A stretch of 64,000 nucleotides of DNA from Duganella sp. CF402 (GCF_900109645.1 NZ_FOBG01000001.1:3710520-3774519), one strand, 5' to 3'. Counted from the stretch's first letter, positions 52,630 through 62,494 are shown. Notes: generated by a model from the sequence alone, not told the origin. Made by a program: numbers and translations.

Positions 52630-53977
52630 GCCAACGCCGTCATTTCCTGTAAACTCGATTTGGTGACTCCTCGGAAGGCGGTGTCTGAAGTACAAAGGCA
52701 CCGCCATGCCACAGAAACTCAGTACACTTATGGCCTTCCTGCGATGAGATCATTCGATCCTGCTGACCGCTCTCATATCTGCTGCTCGACCGATTCACCG
52801 TAACGAAGTGCATCGCCGGCCTGCTCGCCGCTTCGATGATCGCAACGACATCGTTCGCATAGTTCCTGTTGTTCTTTACGAAGGGGCGTCATGCCGAGGA
52901 CTAATAGATCGCACTTCGATGACACTCCCTGAAATTGCCGTGCCCAATGATGGGCTGAGATGCAATCGTCCAAAGCGACGACTCGAGGCAGCAACTTGTA
53001 CTCTGCACCGAGTAACTCTGTGCGCAGCACCCTGGGGCAGTGCCAATGCGTGGTCACGACGATCGGCACCATGCAACTGGACACTAGCTTCGCTAGCTCA
53101 AACCCCAGAATATCGATTTACATGGTAGACCTCCACACGTAAATTGAAACGTTAGTTTGATCCCATTCTGTGACGTCGGTTCTATCGCCGAGATCAGTGT
53201 TCTTGCAACGTTCGATCCGTTTGGAGAGCTCAAACTTTGTGTGGTTGAGCGCAGCCACGGAAAGATCGGACGAGGCCAATCCTCGATGCGCTTGCGCTAT
53301 TGATCTACTCATCAAAGTCGGTATGAGGGAAGGCGAACATTCTTACTCTACTGATTTACAGTTGTCGCGACATGACCTGACATTGGGTGCCAGATCAGTT
53401 GGAATGCAAACGTATTCAACCCAGGTCATCTAGCACTACCAGCGAGCAAGCATGAACAATCGTGGGCTGAAACGCCGACATATTCTTCACCGTAAGGCAC
53501 AGGCACAACGGGCGATACCCGCGAGGTTGATTCTTTCACCCGAAGACAAAGTATGGCTGAACATGCTGCCGGTCGGGCGGTAATTTAATAGCCCAGAGAT
53601 TGAAAAACAAGATGCCAGTGGCAAACCTGATTGAGCAAGTTTGTGGGAAGAAAACCTGAAGACCGCACGGCGCGATCCGCTAGCTGCGCTGAGGTGTGGA
53701 TGCGCTGCACCCGACTGCATCAACCCTCGGCGTGAAGCCTTCAGTCGTATGGCGACAAAACGCTCAGGGAATCTCTGTCTGATCTCTAGATAAGTTTAAG
53801 CACACAAGCAGCGCTTGTTCCGGAGAGGCATTTGAACAGATAGTTGCAGAGATGAACTGGCGCACGAATTACCAGGTACGCGCAAGTTCCGGGTGGAAAA
53901 TCTGACTGTGCCAGTTTGCTGAAAGCAATCCAGGTAAACGATCCTCACCGTTCACGAGGTTGCTAACAAAGACGGCG
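52630..53977. other. 1.35-kb decayed region without a supportable gene
   Basis: Many short frames, none with a ribosome site and family match. A GGCGGTG/CACCGCC stem near 52675-52710 follows the lipoprotein and might end it. Pieces such as DILGFELAKLVSSCMVPIVVTT (minus, ~53090-53000, split by a stop) hint at eroded genes. Treated as degraded DNA bounded on the right by the IS21-type end at 53978. Confidence 0.5.
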
Positions 53978-54000
53978 TGTTGAGTTGCACTGAAAACTGA
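53978..54000 (+). repeat. IS21-type terminal sequence, fragment
   Basis: TGTTGAGTTGCACTGAAAACTGA, almost the same as 7185-7207, joined after TGA to an IS110 left end (54001). Confidence 0.6.
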
Positions 54001-54087
54001 TAATCATCTAGCCGCCCTCCTTCGGCCAGGCCGAGGAATAAGGTCACGGTACGAATCCGAACTTTATCGAGGAGGACGTCATGTTAT
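54001..54087 (+). mobile_element. Orphan IS110 left end (copy 3)
   Basis: Matches the leader of copies 1 and 2, including the TCGGC-CAG-GCCGA hairpin, the GAGGAGG site and the transposase ATG (54081-54083). Similarity ends after ATGTTAT; a TGA follows at 54086-54088, so the frame is two codons. The transposase and right end are absent. The scar sits 32 bp from the GH35 stop. Confidence 0.85.
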
Positions 54088-54118
54088 GACTGGGAAGGAA
54101 GTGACCGCGAAGAGTGAA

Positions 54119-55819
54119 TCAGCGCGCAGCTGCCCCAGCTTGCAACAGCTGGATGCGGACCGTAGTAATCTTGTTTAGCGGTAGCAGCGACAGGCGCTGG
54201 TCGCCGTTCAGGCGGCGGCCAGGGACCCAGGCACCGCGCTCGAAGCGGCCTTCTTCAACGAAGTCCAGTTCGACAGCCTTGCCGTCGCGGGAAAAGTCGG
54301 CCGTGAAGTCGTGGCCGACAAGATAGAACTCCCCTGGATTGCCCGCGATGATGAGACCGAACGGACGGGTATCGGAAAACGACGGGCCGTGAGCGGCATT
54401 GACGGTCTCCGCCACCGCAGTGGCGGCTTTCGGCGGAACCGGGATACCAGCATCAAGCAGCATTTTCGCGTTTGTCGCGGCCGTTCCGCGCACTGCGATG
54501 TCGTAGCCGGCCAGCCGCTCCATCACGGGCTTGGCATCGTCCAGCAAGACTGCTCGCAAACCATCGTTGCGCTGCGCGGCTGTGATCAGGCGCGCCATGG
54601 AGCTCAAGATGGCATAGGCTTGCGAAAGCTGGTTACCCGGGAATCCATCTTCGATACCGAACACGGAGAAACCGAGCGCCCTATGCCGGCCGATGGCCCA
54701 GAAAGCGTTACCGGTCTGAAAGCGCGCCTCGGGAATGAAGATAGGGTTGCCGGCTTGGTCGAAATTGGCCAGCGTGCCCTTGAAGTCGTCGATGTAGATG
54801 TCAGGTGCATGCAAGGATATCGATGGGGCTGCGGCCTTCCAAATATCACGCACGCGCGGTACCGGGCCGCCGCTGGGGTAGTCGCCTGCTTCCGGCTGCC
54901 CGGGTTGCGGACCCAGCCAGGCATTGACATACAGCGGCAACGGCAGTTCGCTTCCGCCATCCTGCACCACGCCATTGATGAAGCGCCCATAGGCCCAAGC
55001 CATAAACACCTCGTCCGCTTGCCAGTCTGTGCCGAACACCTCGGCCCAGGTACCCTGTTCCCTGAACTGCTGGCGGCCCCACAGCGAGGCCAGTTCCGGA
55101 CGCAAGGTGGCACGGTTGCGGGCCAGGTAAGCCATCAGATCGGCAGGTACCTGTTCCTGCCAGTGCCGCTGCGCAAGCGCGGAACGGTCCCGGCTATCGC
55201 CCAGCAGACCGATCTCATTGTCGACCTGGATCATCAGCACGGTATGCTCCGGATCGGCCTTCTTCAGGTGGCGCAGCATGGCGGTGAAAGCATTGCGTTC
55301 CGCCTCCTGCAGCGTGGTGGAAAATGGCGAAAGTACTGGATTCGGCATCGCCCCCTCATACGTAAAGCGTTGCGGTTTCACCCGGTTGATGGCAACCCTC
55401 GGAAAGCGTTCCTGATCCGCCCTGATCCATCCCGGCGAGTAGGTCGAACGCGCATTCTTGAACGATCCGAACCAGATCATCACAATGCGCAGATCGTTCT
55501 TGCGCGCGGCGGCCAGTTGACTGTCCAGCGCGCTGAAATCGAATTTCCCTTCGCTCGGTTCGATCATATCCCAGCTGATCGTACTAACCACCGTGTTCAG
55601 ATGCATCGCTTTCAATTTCGGCCAGATCTGTGCCATATAGGCATCCGATGAAGCGCTGGAATTATGCAACTCGCCGGCCAGCATCAGAAATGGCTCACCG
55701 TCCACGAGCAACTGCGTGGTCGCACCACTACGATTCAATGCCGGCAGAGGGTCAGAAGCCAGTGCGAGCAAAGGCGCGGCCAAGGCAGCAACTAGTAATG
55801 TAATCAGGTGTTTAAACAT
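54119..55819 (-). CDS. GH35 beta-galactosidase (DUF5597-type C-terminus)
   Basis: 566-residue secreted enzyme. The start at 55819 (MFKHLITLLVAALAAPLLALAS) is behind AAAGAGACTGT and gives a signal peptide; 74 upstream codons are rejected. The catalytic barrel has the acid/base E202 in QVDNEIG and the nucleophile E364 in FIPEAR, with LMLAGELHNSSAS as entry motif. The C-terminal ~130 residues match the beta domain found after such GH35/GH42-like barrels. It acts on beta-galactosides of plant polysaccharides such as xyloglucan. It stands alone on the minus strand, ending 32 bp from the orphan IS110 end. Confidence 0.86.
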   Translation of the reverse strand: MFKHLITLLVAALAAPLLALASDPLPALNRSGATTQLLVDGEPFLMLAGELHNSSASSDAYMAQIWPKLKAMHLNTVVSTISWDMIEPSEGKFDFSALDSQLAAARKNDLRIVMIWFGSFKNARSTYSPGWIRADQERFPRVAINRVKPQRFTYEGAMPNPVLSPFSTTLQEAERNAFTAMLRHLKKADPEHTVLMIQVDNEIGLLGDSRDRSALAQRHWQEQVPADLMAYLARNRATLRPELASLWGRQQFREQGTWAEVFGTDWQADEVFMAWAYGRFINGVVQDGGSELPLPLYVNAWLGPQPGQPEAGDYPSGGPVPRVRDIWKAAAPSISLHAPDIYIDDFKGTLANFDQAGNPIFIPEARFQTGNAFWAIGRHRALGFSVFGIEDGFPGNQLSQAYAILSSMARLITAAQRNDGLRAVLLDDAKPVMERLAGYDIAVRGTAATNAKMLLDAGIPVPPKAATAVAETVNAAHGPSFSDTRPFGLIIAGNPGEFYLVGHDFTADFSRDGKAVELDFVEEGRFERGAWVPGRRLNGDQRLSLLPLNKITTVRIQLLQAGAAAR

Positions 55820-56345
55820 ACAGTCTCTTTCATTATTAAATTCGTTAGGAAATGTTATCGCACACGGCCGCAAGCCGTAAGCCGAGAACAAGCAGCAACA
55901 AAAGCGGAGCGCGGCAAGCACACTGCCACGCAATCGCTGACTCCGTGCTCGTCTTCTGTTAAGCAAGCCCCCGACGCTCTTGGCGGCGTCGCCTCCATCC
56001 ACACCTGGATCTCGTTGTCGCGCGCCCGGGGATATGTGCATACGACGGAAGCCATGGGTATATCGCTACTACCACAAGAGTTGTGTACGCAGGGACCGAT
56101 AGTGTTCCCCTAGCTGCGGTCTGACACGTTTCGTAGAGGCCTCTAGTATCGCAAAAGAACATACGCAGTTCACTGAGCAGAGGCCACCAGAACAGATTGT
56201 CCTTGCCAGCTATCCTCCACCCCACGGCATACCGGCAATTTTTCATGAAGGCTATACACTATCACTATCGTTTAAATACGGATCGGCCGAGATGCGTGAC
56301 ATACGCTATCTGTGGACATTCACATTGATCTATATAACGACGGTA
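55820..56345. other. Intergenic region upstream of GH35
   Basis: About 525 bp. The GH35 promoter should lie here (reading leftward), and the region also takes the end of the SnoaL-like gene. No other gene or clear operator is seen. Confidence 0.35.
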
Positions 56346-56810
56346 TCAGAAATACGGATGCGGACTCTTCGATGCACCGCCCATCACCTGAAACACATCC
56401 CAATGCTCAACGATCTTTCCGTTTTCAAGACGGAAGACTTCAATCACTGCAGCGCTCGGTCCATTCTTGCTCAATGTCCCCTTGAAATGCACGACCGCGA
56501 TATCGCCATCGACAACGACCCGGCGAACTTCGAATTTCGCATTGGGATCGCGGAGCAAACCTTCCAGCTCCACGATGGCGGGTTCGCGCCCATCGGCGAT
56601 GTTCGGGTTGTGCTGGATAAGATCAAGTGCAACATAACGCTCATAAGCGGCACGCACTTTACCTTCCTCATACAACGTCCGCACGAACGATATCATCGTG
56701 ACACGATTCGTGGCAGTCAAGTGAGCAGTCGTAGCGTCGGCGGCCCCAGCTACGGGCCAATGCAGTGTGACAGCGCAAACAAGGGCAAGGCCGTGCAGCC
56801 AAAGTTTCAT
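56346..56810 (-). CDS. Secreted SnoaL/NTF2-like protein
   Basis: 154 residues. The start at 56810 (MKLWLHGLALVCAVTLHWPVAGA) is behind AGGAGTTCCT and gives a signal peptide cleaved after VAGA; upstream codons are non-coding. The mature part is a SnoaL-like cone fold: RVTMISFVRTLYEEGKVRAAYERYVA, DLIQHNPNIADGREPAIVEL, then VEHWDVFQVM. Such proteins are small polyketide-cyclase-like or unassigned ester/sugar-binding domains. Substrate unknown; genes on either side are not clearly linked. Confidence 0.78.
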   Translation of the reverse strand: MKLWLHGLALVCAVTLHWPVAGAADATTAHLTATNRVTMISFVRTLYEEGKVRAAYERYVALDLIQHNPNIADGREPAIVELEGLLRDPNAKFEVRRVVVDGDIAVVHFKGTLSKNGPSAAVIEVFRLENGKIVEHWDVFQVMGGASKSPHPYF

Positions 56811-57205
56811 AGGAACTCCTGTTATGTTGGTGTGCGATGCATGAATTGATATGTACTCTGAACCATGCCCCAAGGCGAAGTGTGTAGTCGCGTCTGCGCC
56901 GCCCACCACGCGGTTCCCACCGTTATCACACCTCGCTGGCTGCGCACTACAAGGAACAATTAAGGAAAAATCTGCCGGTGCCTTGAATGTTATGCCAACC
57001 AAGCGCTATCGACTCTACCTGTTCATTGCGCGACCACCAGCCATCGATGTGACCTATCGCCGGATGATGCTGGGACTCAGGCGGCAACATAGGAAAGACC
57101 CGACCATGCTCCAGTACAACGTCAGGCTGTCGGGCGACAGATATCCTGCACCGTGAACTGATCTGGCGGTGCTCAGCCACGCCGCCGCCATGCGACTGCT
57201 TCGCG
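56811..57205. other. Intergenic region, SnoaL/MFS
   Basis: About 395 bp between two minus-strand genes. It presumably holds the SnoaL-like gene promoter. No motif or gene is supported. Confidence 0.3.
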
Positions 57206-58408
57206 TTAGGGCGCCGGACTAGGGCTCTCGACGGTGAAGCGCATGCGTGCAAACCACACCACCAAGACCAAAGCGACACAGACAAACCCGAAGATGGTGA
57301 AGGCATCCTGCAGGGTGCCGACCCACACCCGCACGACATTAACGACGGCTGGCGACAGGAATTGCGCGATGAAGAATGAGCTTGCCCACCAGCCCATTGC
57401 CCTGCCCCTGTGTTCGAATGAAAACATGCTCTGGGCCCAGGCAATCAGGATCGGAATTAGCGCGCCATTACCGATTTGCTGCACGAACGCAAAGCCGAGC
57501 GCCATCTTATAATTGGCCGAGAAGCCGATGCCAATAAGTCCGATTGCATAGAGTAGGCAGACCACCTGGACCTGGTTGCGGGTGCCGAAACGCGTGGTCA
57601 TTCCGAACAGAATGGCGCCAATCGGCACACCGATGGTAGGCACGGCGGAGATCAGGCCGATGGAGCGTGGATCGTTGATACCGAGTTCCTTAAGTACCAG
57701 CGAGAAGTTGATCACCTGCACATAATAGATGGTCGACAGCAGCATGGTGACACCGCACACCAGTATTGCGACCTTGTAGGGGAATGGTAAGCCCTTCGGG
57801 GATTGGGTGTGGCCGCCTGTCTGGCGGTCCGGCTCGAACAAGTACAGGGCGCTGGCAAGCAAGATCGGAACGGCCGCACCATACACGAGGAATGGCCAGT
57901 GCCAACCTTGCGCCGCCAAGAAGCCAGAGCCGGCCACCGTCAGGGTGCCGAGGACGGACCCGACAATACCCTGGACCATCAGCCAGCGGTGCCGCTCCTT
58001 CTCTTCGAAGTAATCAGCCATCAGTGTATTTACCACGGTGAGCACACCGGCTTCGCCCAATCCTATGACGATGCGACCTCCGACGACTGCCCAGAAGCTA
58101 TCGACAAAAAATGGAATCAGCCCCCCGGCACCGTAGAAGATCATCGCGTAGAGCATGAGCCTGCGGCGCCCAAAGCGGTCGGCGATAACGCCTGACACGG
58201 GAGCGAAAAGCGCAATACACAAGCTTGGGGCTGTGATCAGCAACGGCACCATGAGTCGGGCGTTTGGCACATCAGAGAAATGCGCTAGCAGCGTCGGCAG
58301 GGCGGGTGCCAAGGCGAGAATCGCCATGATCGGCAGGAAGCCCGAAAACACAAGAATCCACCCTTGGCGCCAGCCCGCGCGCGGTGTCCGTGAGTTTGCT
58401 GCACTCAT
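57206..58408 (-). CDS. MFS transporter
   Basis: 400-residue permease with 12 hydrophobic helices. The start at 58408 (MSAANSRTPRAGWRQGWILV) is behind GGAGGAAACTATC; 16 upstream codons are rejected. The loop 2-3 motif GVIADRFGRRRLMLYAMI is clear, then GRIVIGLGEAGVLTVVNTLMADYFEEKER. The branch looks like drug/metabolite efflux or sugar-derivative transporters (DHA1-like); substrate is not assignable. A TetR gene lies upstream, and two perfect inverted repeats lie in the gap between them, so induction by release of TetR is likely. Confidence 0.84.
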   Translation of the reverse strand: MSAANSRTPRAGWRQGWILVFSGFLPIMAILALAPALPTLLAHFSDVPNARLMVPLLITAPSLCIALFAPVSGVIADRFGRRRLMLYAMIFYGAGGLIPFFVDSFWAVVGGRIVIGLGEAGVLTVVNTLMADYFEEKERHRWLMVQGIVGSVLGTLTVAGSGFLAAQGWHWPFLVYGAAVPILLASALYLFEPDRQTGGHTQSPKGLPFPYKVAILVCGVTMLLSTIYYVQVINFSLVLKELGINDPRSIGLISAVPTIGVPIGAILFGMTTRFGTRNQVQVVCLLYAIGLIGIGFSANYKMALGFAFVQQIGNGALIPILIAWAQSMFSFEHRGRAMGWWASSFFIAQFLSPAVVNVVRVWVGTLQDAFTIFGFVCVALVLVVWFARMRFTVESPSPAP

Positions 58409-58547
58409 GATAGTTTCCTCCCATCGCAGCCACGCGCACCAAGTGCGCCCCGCCACGTCACCCCGCCAGTGCTGTCCGTGCCACCAAGGTGCCGGATGAT
58501 ATTAATTTCGTCAATGCACACTACTGCCTCCATTTGCACTTTCAACG

Positions 58548-58563
58548 CAGCGCTTAAGCGCTG
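58548..58563. promoter_or_regulatory. 16-bp perfect palindrome, candidate TetR operator
   Basis: CAGCGCTTAAGCGCTG, 140 bp upstream of the MFS start. The size and symmetry suit a TetR dimer. Confidence 0.5.
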
Positions 58564-58656
58564 TCAGTAAAAACTCGACCAACGAATAAATCATATCGGC
58601 TCTTTGCCATTGGCCAAACCGTTTCTTGCGATTCTCGTCGGCTTATTATGAATAGG

Positions 58657-58679
58657 TTGCATTCACCGGATGAATGCAA
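58657..58679. promoter_or_regulatory. 9-bp inverted repeat, candidate TetR operator
   Basis: TTGCATTCA, spacer CCGGA, TGAATGCAA: exact 9-bp arms, 94 bp from the first palindrome and different in sequence, so the two may bind different regulators. Confidence 0.5.
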
Positions 58680-58795
58680 TAGTGGACAAATGGCCTGAAG
58701 ATAGGAGTGAGCCTTAACCACCGTATCCAGTGCCGCGGTACGCAGAATTGAGTTCCCCCATGAGGGGCTAAAGAGGAAGCACTGGGGCGCTGGTG

Positions 58796-59470
58796 TCAGC
58801 GCTTCGACGCGAACAAGAAGAAGGCAAGCACCATGTCGCTCAGGTCGACCAGCAATTCCTGCCATCCGGTCTCGCCGCGCATGCCACCCACACTGTCAAG
58901 GCCGAGGAAGCGTGCCTGCGTAGCGTAGATCAATTCCATGCTCGAACTGATCGCACGCTCAGGGTTTGGATGCTGGATCTCACCACTGCAGGTACGCAAC
59001 AGCTGGATGAACTTGCCGTGGTTGCGGATGGCCGACTTACGACCAGCCGCCGCGATCGCATCGTCGTATGGGGCGCGCAACATGAAGGCGCGCAGCAGGC
59101 TGGCATTCTCCTTGAGCAGACTGCCTAGGCCAGCGACGACGGCGGGGACCACCGCGTTAAGCTCATGCGCGTGACTGGCGATGCGCTCTGCCTCAATGGT
59201 AAATTGGCTATCGATTTTCTCAAGGAACCGAACCTGGACTGCGCGCAGTAGCTCATCCTTTCCTGAAACGCGGCCATACAAGGTGCCGGTGGACACGTCC
59301 GCACGCTGGCAGATGTCGGCCAGGGTGATCTGATCATATGCGCGCTCTCGCAACAAGTCTGTGGTCGCCTCGAGTATGCGTTCAAATGACTGCCGGCTCC
59401 GCCCTTGTTTGGGCGCGCGCACGTGAATACTGGTCGACGTTTTAGATGGATCAGTCAATTGGATTAGCAA
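58796..59470 (-). CDS. TetR-family regulator
   Basis: 224-residue TetR protein. N-terminal HTH: RSRQSFERILEATTDLLRER, then YDQITLADICQRADVSTGTLYGRVSGKDELL, a clean TetR signature. The C-terminal ligand domain is helical (AERIASHAHELNAVVPAVVAG). It lies between the MFS transporter (387 bp downstream) and the GH3 gene (stop 85 bp upstream), all on the minus strand. It probably represses the MFS gene; ligand unknown. Confidence 0.9.
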   Translation of the reverse strand: MLIQLTDPSKTSTSIHVRAPKQGRSRQSFERILEATTDLLRERAYDQITLADICQRADVSTGTLYGRVSGKDELLRAVQVRFLEKIDSQFTIEAERIASHAHELNAVVPAVVAGLGSLLKENASLLRAFMLRAPYDDAIAAAGRKSAIRNHGKFIQLLRTCSGEIQHPNPERAISSSMELIYATQARFLGLDSVGGMRGETGWQELLVDLSDMVLAFFLFASKR

Positions 59471-59555
59471 AGTTGCGGTGAGGGCAGCTATGTGAGGAAA
59501 TCAGCATCGCATTATAGCAAAGCAGTTTTTTCGAGAAAGCCCGGCGCAAGTGGAG

Positions 59556-61946
59556 TCACCTAGGACCTTCGGTAACCTCGACAGTCAACGGGAGCTCGGC
59601 GCTTGAGCGCCCAATGCGCAGCGCAAGAGGCGCCTGCGCCGCCCCCCTCGCATCACGCCCCTGCCGCAGGCTACGTCCCTCAACGATCACCGAGACGCGG
59701 CGCTCCTCGCTGCCGGCTAGCCAGAACTTTTCGAACGCGAGCAGGGCCAGCTCGGGCTGATCGCGGTAAACCTGCACCACCTCGGCGCCCGCACGGGCGC
59801 TGGTATTGCGCAGCGTCAGCGACACTAGCCATGTGCAGTTGTCGCGCGGCTTCACGCTCGGCTGACTCATCTCGAATGTCGCATAACCGCGGCCGCTACC
59901 AAACGCATGGCGTGCAGCTCTGCCGGCAGCGGCAAGTCCGCGGTACCCGATGCGTGCGCCCTCACTGTAATGCAGGTTTCCATTTTGCTCAGGCTGCAAT
60001 GACAAGGCCGGGTAATCGCTGTCGTCCTGGGCGATCGTAACCGGCATGCGCCCGCCCGGCTCACGGTCACCGGCCAGCACCTGCGCCAGCGCTGCACCGA
60101 ACCCCTCCCCGGGGTACCAGCAATGAAGCACGGCTTTTGCCAAGTGCTCCCATGGCGCGTCGAACGCATGACCAACGTTTGTGGCAATCACGGTGTTGGC
60201 GTTGGCTGCGCAGACACGCTCAATAAGCGCAATCTGATCCGCCGGCAGGCGAGTGTGTGTCCTATCTTTACTTTCGACACTCGAATCGGACGTCTCGCCC
60301 ACGATCAGGATCACTGCGTCGACACCACGTGCGCATGCGACCGCCCGCGCCATCATTGCCTCTGCGGTGCCCGGACCGCGAATGCCGAACCACAGGCCCT
60401 GACCACGCGCAGGGGTATAGCGCAGCTCTACCTCGACCAGAACCGGCTTGCCCGCTTCGAGCACGAGGCTGACGAGGTCTGCGTCACCGCTCTTGAGCCG
60501 CCCCATGACATCGCCAGCTGCAAGCTGCTGGTCGGAGCGGTAGCGCTCCACGCCGTCGACCCGCAGGCGCAAGGCGCCGGTGCCACCGACATAGAAGATA
60601 TGCACCCCATTCTCGGCCGCGATGAACACACCGCTGGCGCGCGTGGATGCAGGATGCTGGAATGCACCGGCGCCATGCACACCATGCAACCAGGTCAGGG
60701 AATTGGTGTCGCGCGTTTCGCTAAAGACGGGATCGCCTTCTAGATCCGGATTGACGAAATAATCAATGGTCATGCCCTTGACGCAGCCGTCACCCAGTGA
60801 CCGTGCCGGCGTCGTCATCATCCGTGGCAACTTCGGCTGTGGATCCACCCCAGACTCGTATGCGACAATGGCGGCTCCCAAGCGCGCGCGCAGGGCGTCG
60901 AGGGGCGGCAACGCATTGGGGCGAACGGCAATTTTTGCAAAGGTTCCGCCCTGAAAGCACGGCGCGCTGGCGTTCGGACCGATGACAGCGATGCGGGGGA
61001 AGCGCGCAAGGTCGAGCGGCAGAATGGCGTCCTCATTGCGCACCAGGGTAAATCCGGCAGCGGCGGCGTCGACCAGCAATTCGGCGGCGTCGGAATCTGA
61101 CAGAGGGTCCCCTTTGCCCGTACTAAAGCGGCGGGCGGCATGGGCCACGCGCTGCGCCGCATCTTGCAGTCGCGCCAGGGGAACCAGCCCTTGGGCGACG
61201 GCAGCGGCGCTGCGCTGGCCCAAATAGCGGGCCGGCCCCGGCATTTCGAGGTCAAGCCCGGCAGCAAGCGAGCCCACGGTCGAATGGGTCCCGAACCAGT
61301 CGCTCATGAATACACCAGGAAACCCCCATTCCTGCTTGGCAATCGTATTGATAATCGTCCCGGCCTCCGCACACCACTCGCCGTTCACCTTGTTGTATCC
61401 AGTCAGCATCCCTGCACAACCTGCATTGGCCGCCATTTCAAACGGCAGCAGGTAAACGTCGCGCAACGTCTGCTCGTCGATCACCGCATTCATCTTGTCG
61501 CGCTCGGTCTCGCTATCATTGCAGACCAGATGCTTGGCCACGGCACCGGTGCCGACCGACTGGCATCCCTCGATCCACGCTGCGCCGACCGTTCCGCACA
61601 ACACCGGGTCTTCAGAAAAATATTCGAAGGCTCGCCCGGCCAAGGGGCTGCGGGCCAGGTTCAGGTTCGGCGCCAGCACGAGGTCGACCCCGCAGCGGAC
61701 AGCTTCGCCGCCAACGAGTTGGCCCACCCTTCTGACGAGCACACGATCCCAGCTCGCACCCAGTGCGATGGGCGCAGGCGTCAGCAAGGAAACATCACGC
61801 TCGTCGATACGCGGGCTGGCAATACCCATCGGTCCGTCGGCCATGGTCAGTGCCGGAATGCCGGCCTCCAGTATGGCCGGCGTTGTCCACATCGAAGCGC
61901 CTGCAGTCAACTTGGCCATATCGGCAGTGCACATGTCAGTATTCAT
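59556..61946 (-). CDS. GH3 beta-glycosidase with PA14 domain, cytoplasmic
   Basis: 796-residue GH3 enzyme. The start at 61946 (MNTDMCTADMAKLTAGASMW) is behind GAAAGGCAAT. No signal peptide. The N-terminal barrel has GIPALTMADGPMGI, AKHLVCNDSETERDKMNAV and the nucleophile D216 in VFMSDWFGTH. The second domain follows (FPRIAVIGPNASAPCFQGG). A PA14-like insert lies around 400-520 (IDYFVNPDLEGDPVFSETRD, then VFIAAENGVHIFYVGG). The C-terminus is fibronectin-III-like. This layout is that of bacterial beta-glucosidases acting on plant glycosides or saponins. Being cytosolic, it would act on imported oligosaccharides. Confidence 0.9.
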   Translation of the reverse strand: MNTDMCTADMAKLTAGASMWTTPAILEAGIPALTMADGPMGIASPRIDERDVSLLTPAPIALGASWDRVLVRRVGQLVGGEAVRCGVDLVLAPNLNLARSPLAGRAFEYFSEDPVLCGTVGAAWIEGCQSVGTGAVAKHLVCNDSETERDKMNAVIDEQTLRDVYLLPFEMAANAGCAGMLTGYNKVNGEWCAEAGTIINTIAKQEWGFPGVFMSDWFGTHSTVGSLAAGLDLEMPGPARYLGQRSAAAVAQGLVPLARLQDAAQRVAHAARRFSTGKGDPLSDSDAAELLVDAAAAGFTLVRNEDAILPLDLARFPRIAVIGPNASAPCFQGGTFAKIAVRPNALPPLDALRARLGAAIVAYESGVDPQPKLPRMMTTPARSLGDGCVKGMTIDYFVNPDLEGDPVFSETRDTNSLTWLHGVHGAGAFQHPASTRASGVFIAAENGVHIFYVGGTGALRLRVDGVERYRSDQQLAAGDVMGRLKSGDADLVSLVLEAGKPVLVEVELRYTPARGQGLWFGIRGPGTAEAMMARAVACARGVDAVILIVGETSDSSVESKDRTHTRLPADQIALIERVCAANANTVIATNVGHAFDAPWEHLAKAVLHCWYPGEGFGAALAQVLAGDREPGGRMPVTIAQDDSDYPALSLQPEQNGNLHYSEGARIGYRGLAAAGRAARHAFGSGRGYATFEMSQPSVKPRDNCTWLVSLTLRNTSARAGAEVVQVYRDQPELALLAFEKFWLAGSEERRVSVIVEGRSLRQGRDARGAAQAPLALRIGRSSAELPLTVEVTEGPR

Positions 61947-62152
61947 ATTGCCTTTCAAGAGATAAAGCGTCTTGATCTGCCCAGTACTGCACACAAATCA
62001 GAAACAGAATTCTAATTAAGTTAATTTAGCAGCTTATTCCTGTCAATTGCAACATACTGCGCTGTTCCCGCAAATCTAATGTGGTGCGTTGTATCCCAGA
62101 AGTTCCCGTTGCCTCTTTGCAGCGCTGACGTTGCGAGCACCCATTACCTCGA
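61947..62152. other. Intergenic region upstream of GH3
   Basis: About 200 bp, AT-rich next to the GH3 start, then unassigned DNA. Promoter expected; not identified. Confidence 0.3.
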
Positions 62153-62490
62153 CTAAGGCGCAGTGGAATTGGCAGACACGGGGACCGGCACTCGGCCGAT
62201 GATTGCATGACGTTTCCGGCATAAGGGTCGCATCCCGTTGTGCTCACCTTGAGACACCCCGGCTCGCATTATCAGTCCAGTCCGCCAAGGACCTCTCCCG
62301 CGTGCAGCGCCGCTCCCAGCCACGCGACTGAGTAACCCTTTCTTAATCAGTTGCCGCACCGTCAGGAAGTCGCCATCCCAACGGTGGTTTTGGAAGACCG
62401 ACAATTGCAGCGTTTTCTGGTCGGCCAGTCCAACAAGTGCGCGCGCGTCGGCTGCATTGCGCATGAAGGGCTTATCGATCACCACACGCT
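62153..62490 (-). pseudogene. Gfo/Idh/MocA oxidoreductase, middle fragment
   Basis: The frame opens without a start just past the FAA-hydrolase stop: ERVVIDKPFMRNAADARALVGLA, LQLSVFQNHRWDGDFLTVRQLIKKGLL. This is the catalytic-lysine region and next helix of sugar-oxidoreductases of this family (VIDKPF, QNRRWD). The N-terminal Rossmann fold and the C-terminal sheet are missing; similarity ends after GLLSRV and the remainder is unlike the family. A deletion joined it to the FAA gene. This is the second broken gene of the family in the window. Confidence 0.65.
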
Positions 62491-62494
62491 CGTG

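Larger units (their letters stand above)
58409..58795. promoter_or_regulatory. Promoter region of the MFS gene
   Basis: 387 bp between TetR stop and MFS start. It contains two strong inverted repeats (listed separately) and no gene. Confidence 0.5.

Noticed and set aside
52773..53084. Minus-strand frame with a response-regulator-like phrase (VPIVVTT...LGAEYKLL)
   Set aside because: A stop splits it from the preceding DILGFELAKL piece, no phospho-acceptor Asp is seen, and no ribosome site; too weak to call.
53170..53433. Frame whose end vaguely resembles a LacI-family C-terminus
   Set aside because: The resemblance is limited to about 15 residues and nothing upstream supports a LacI gene.
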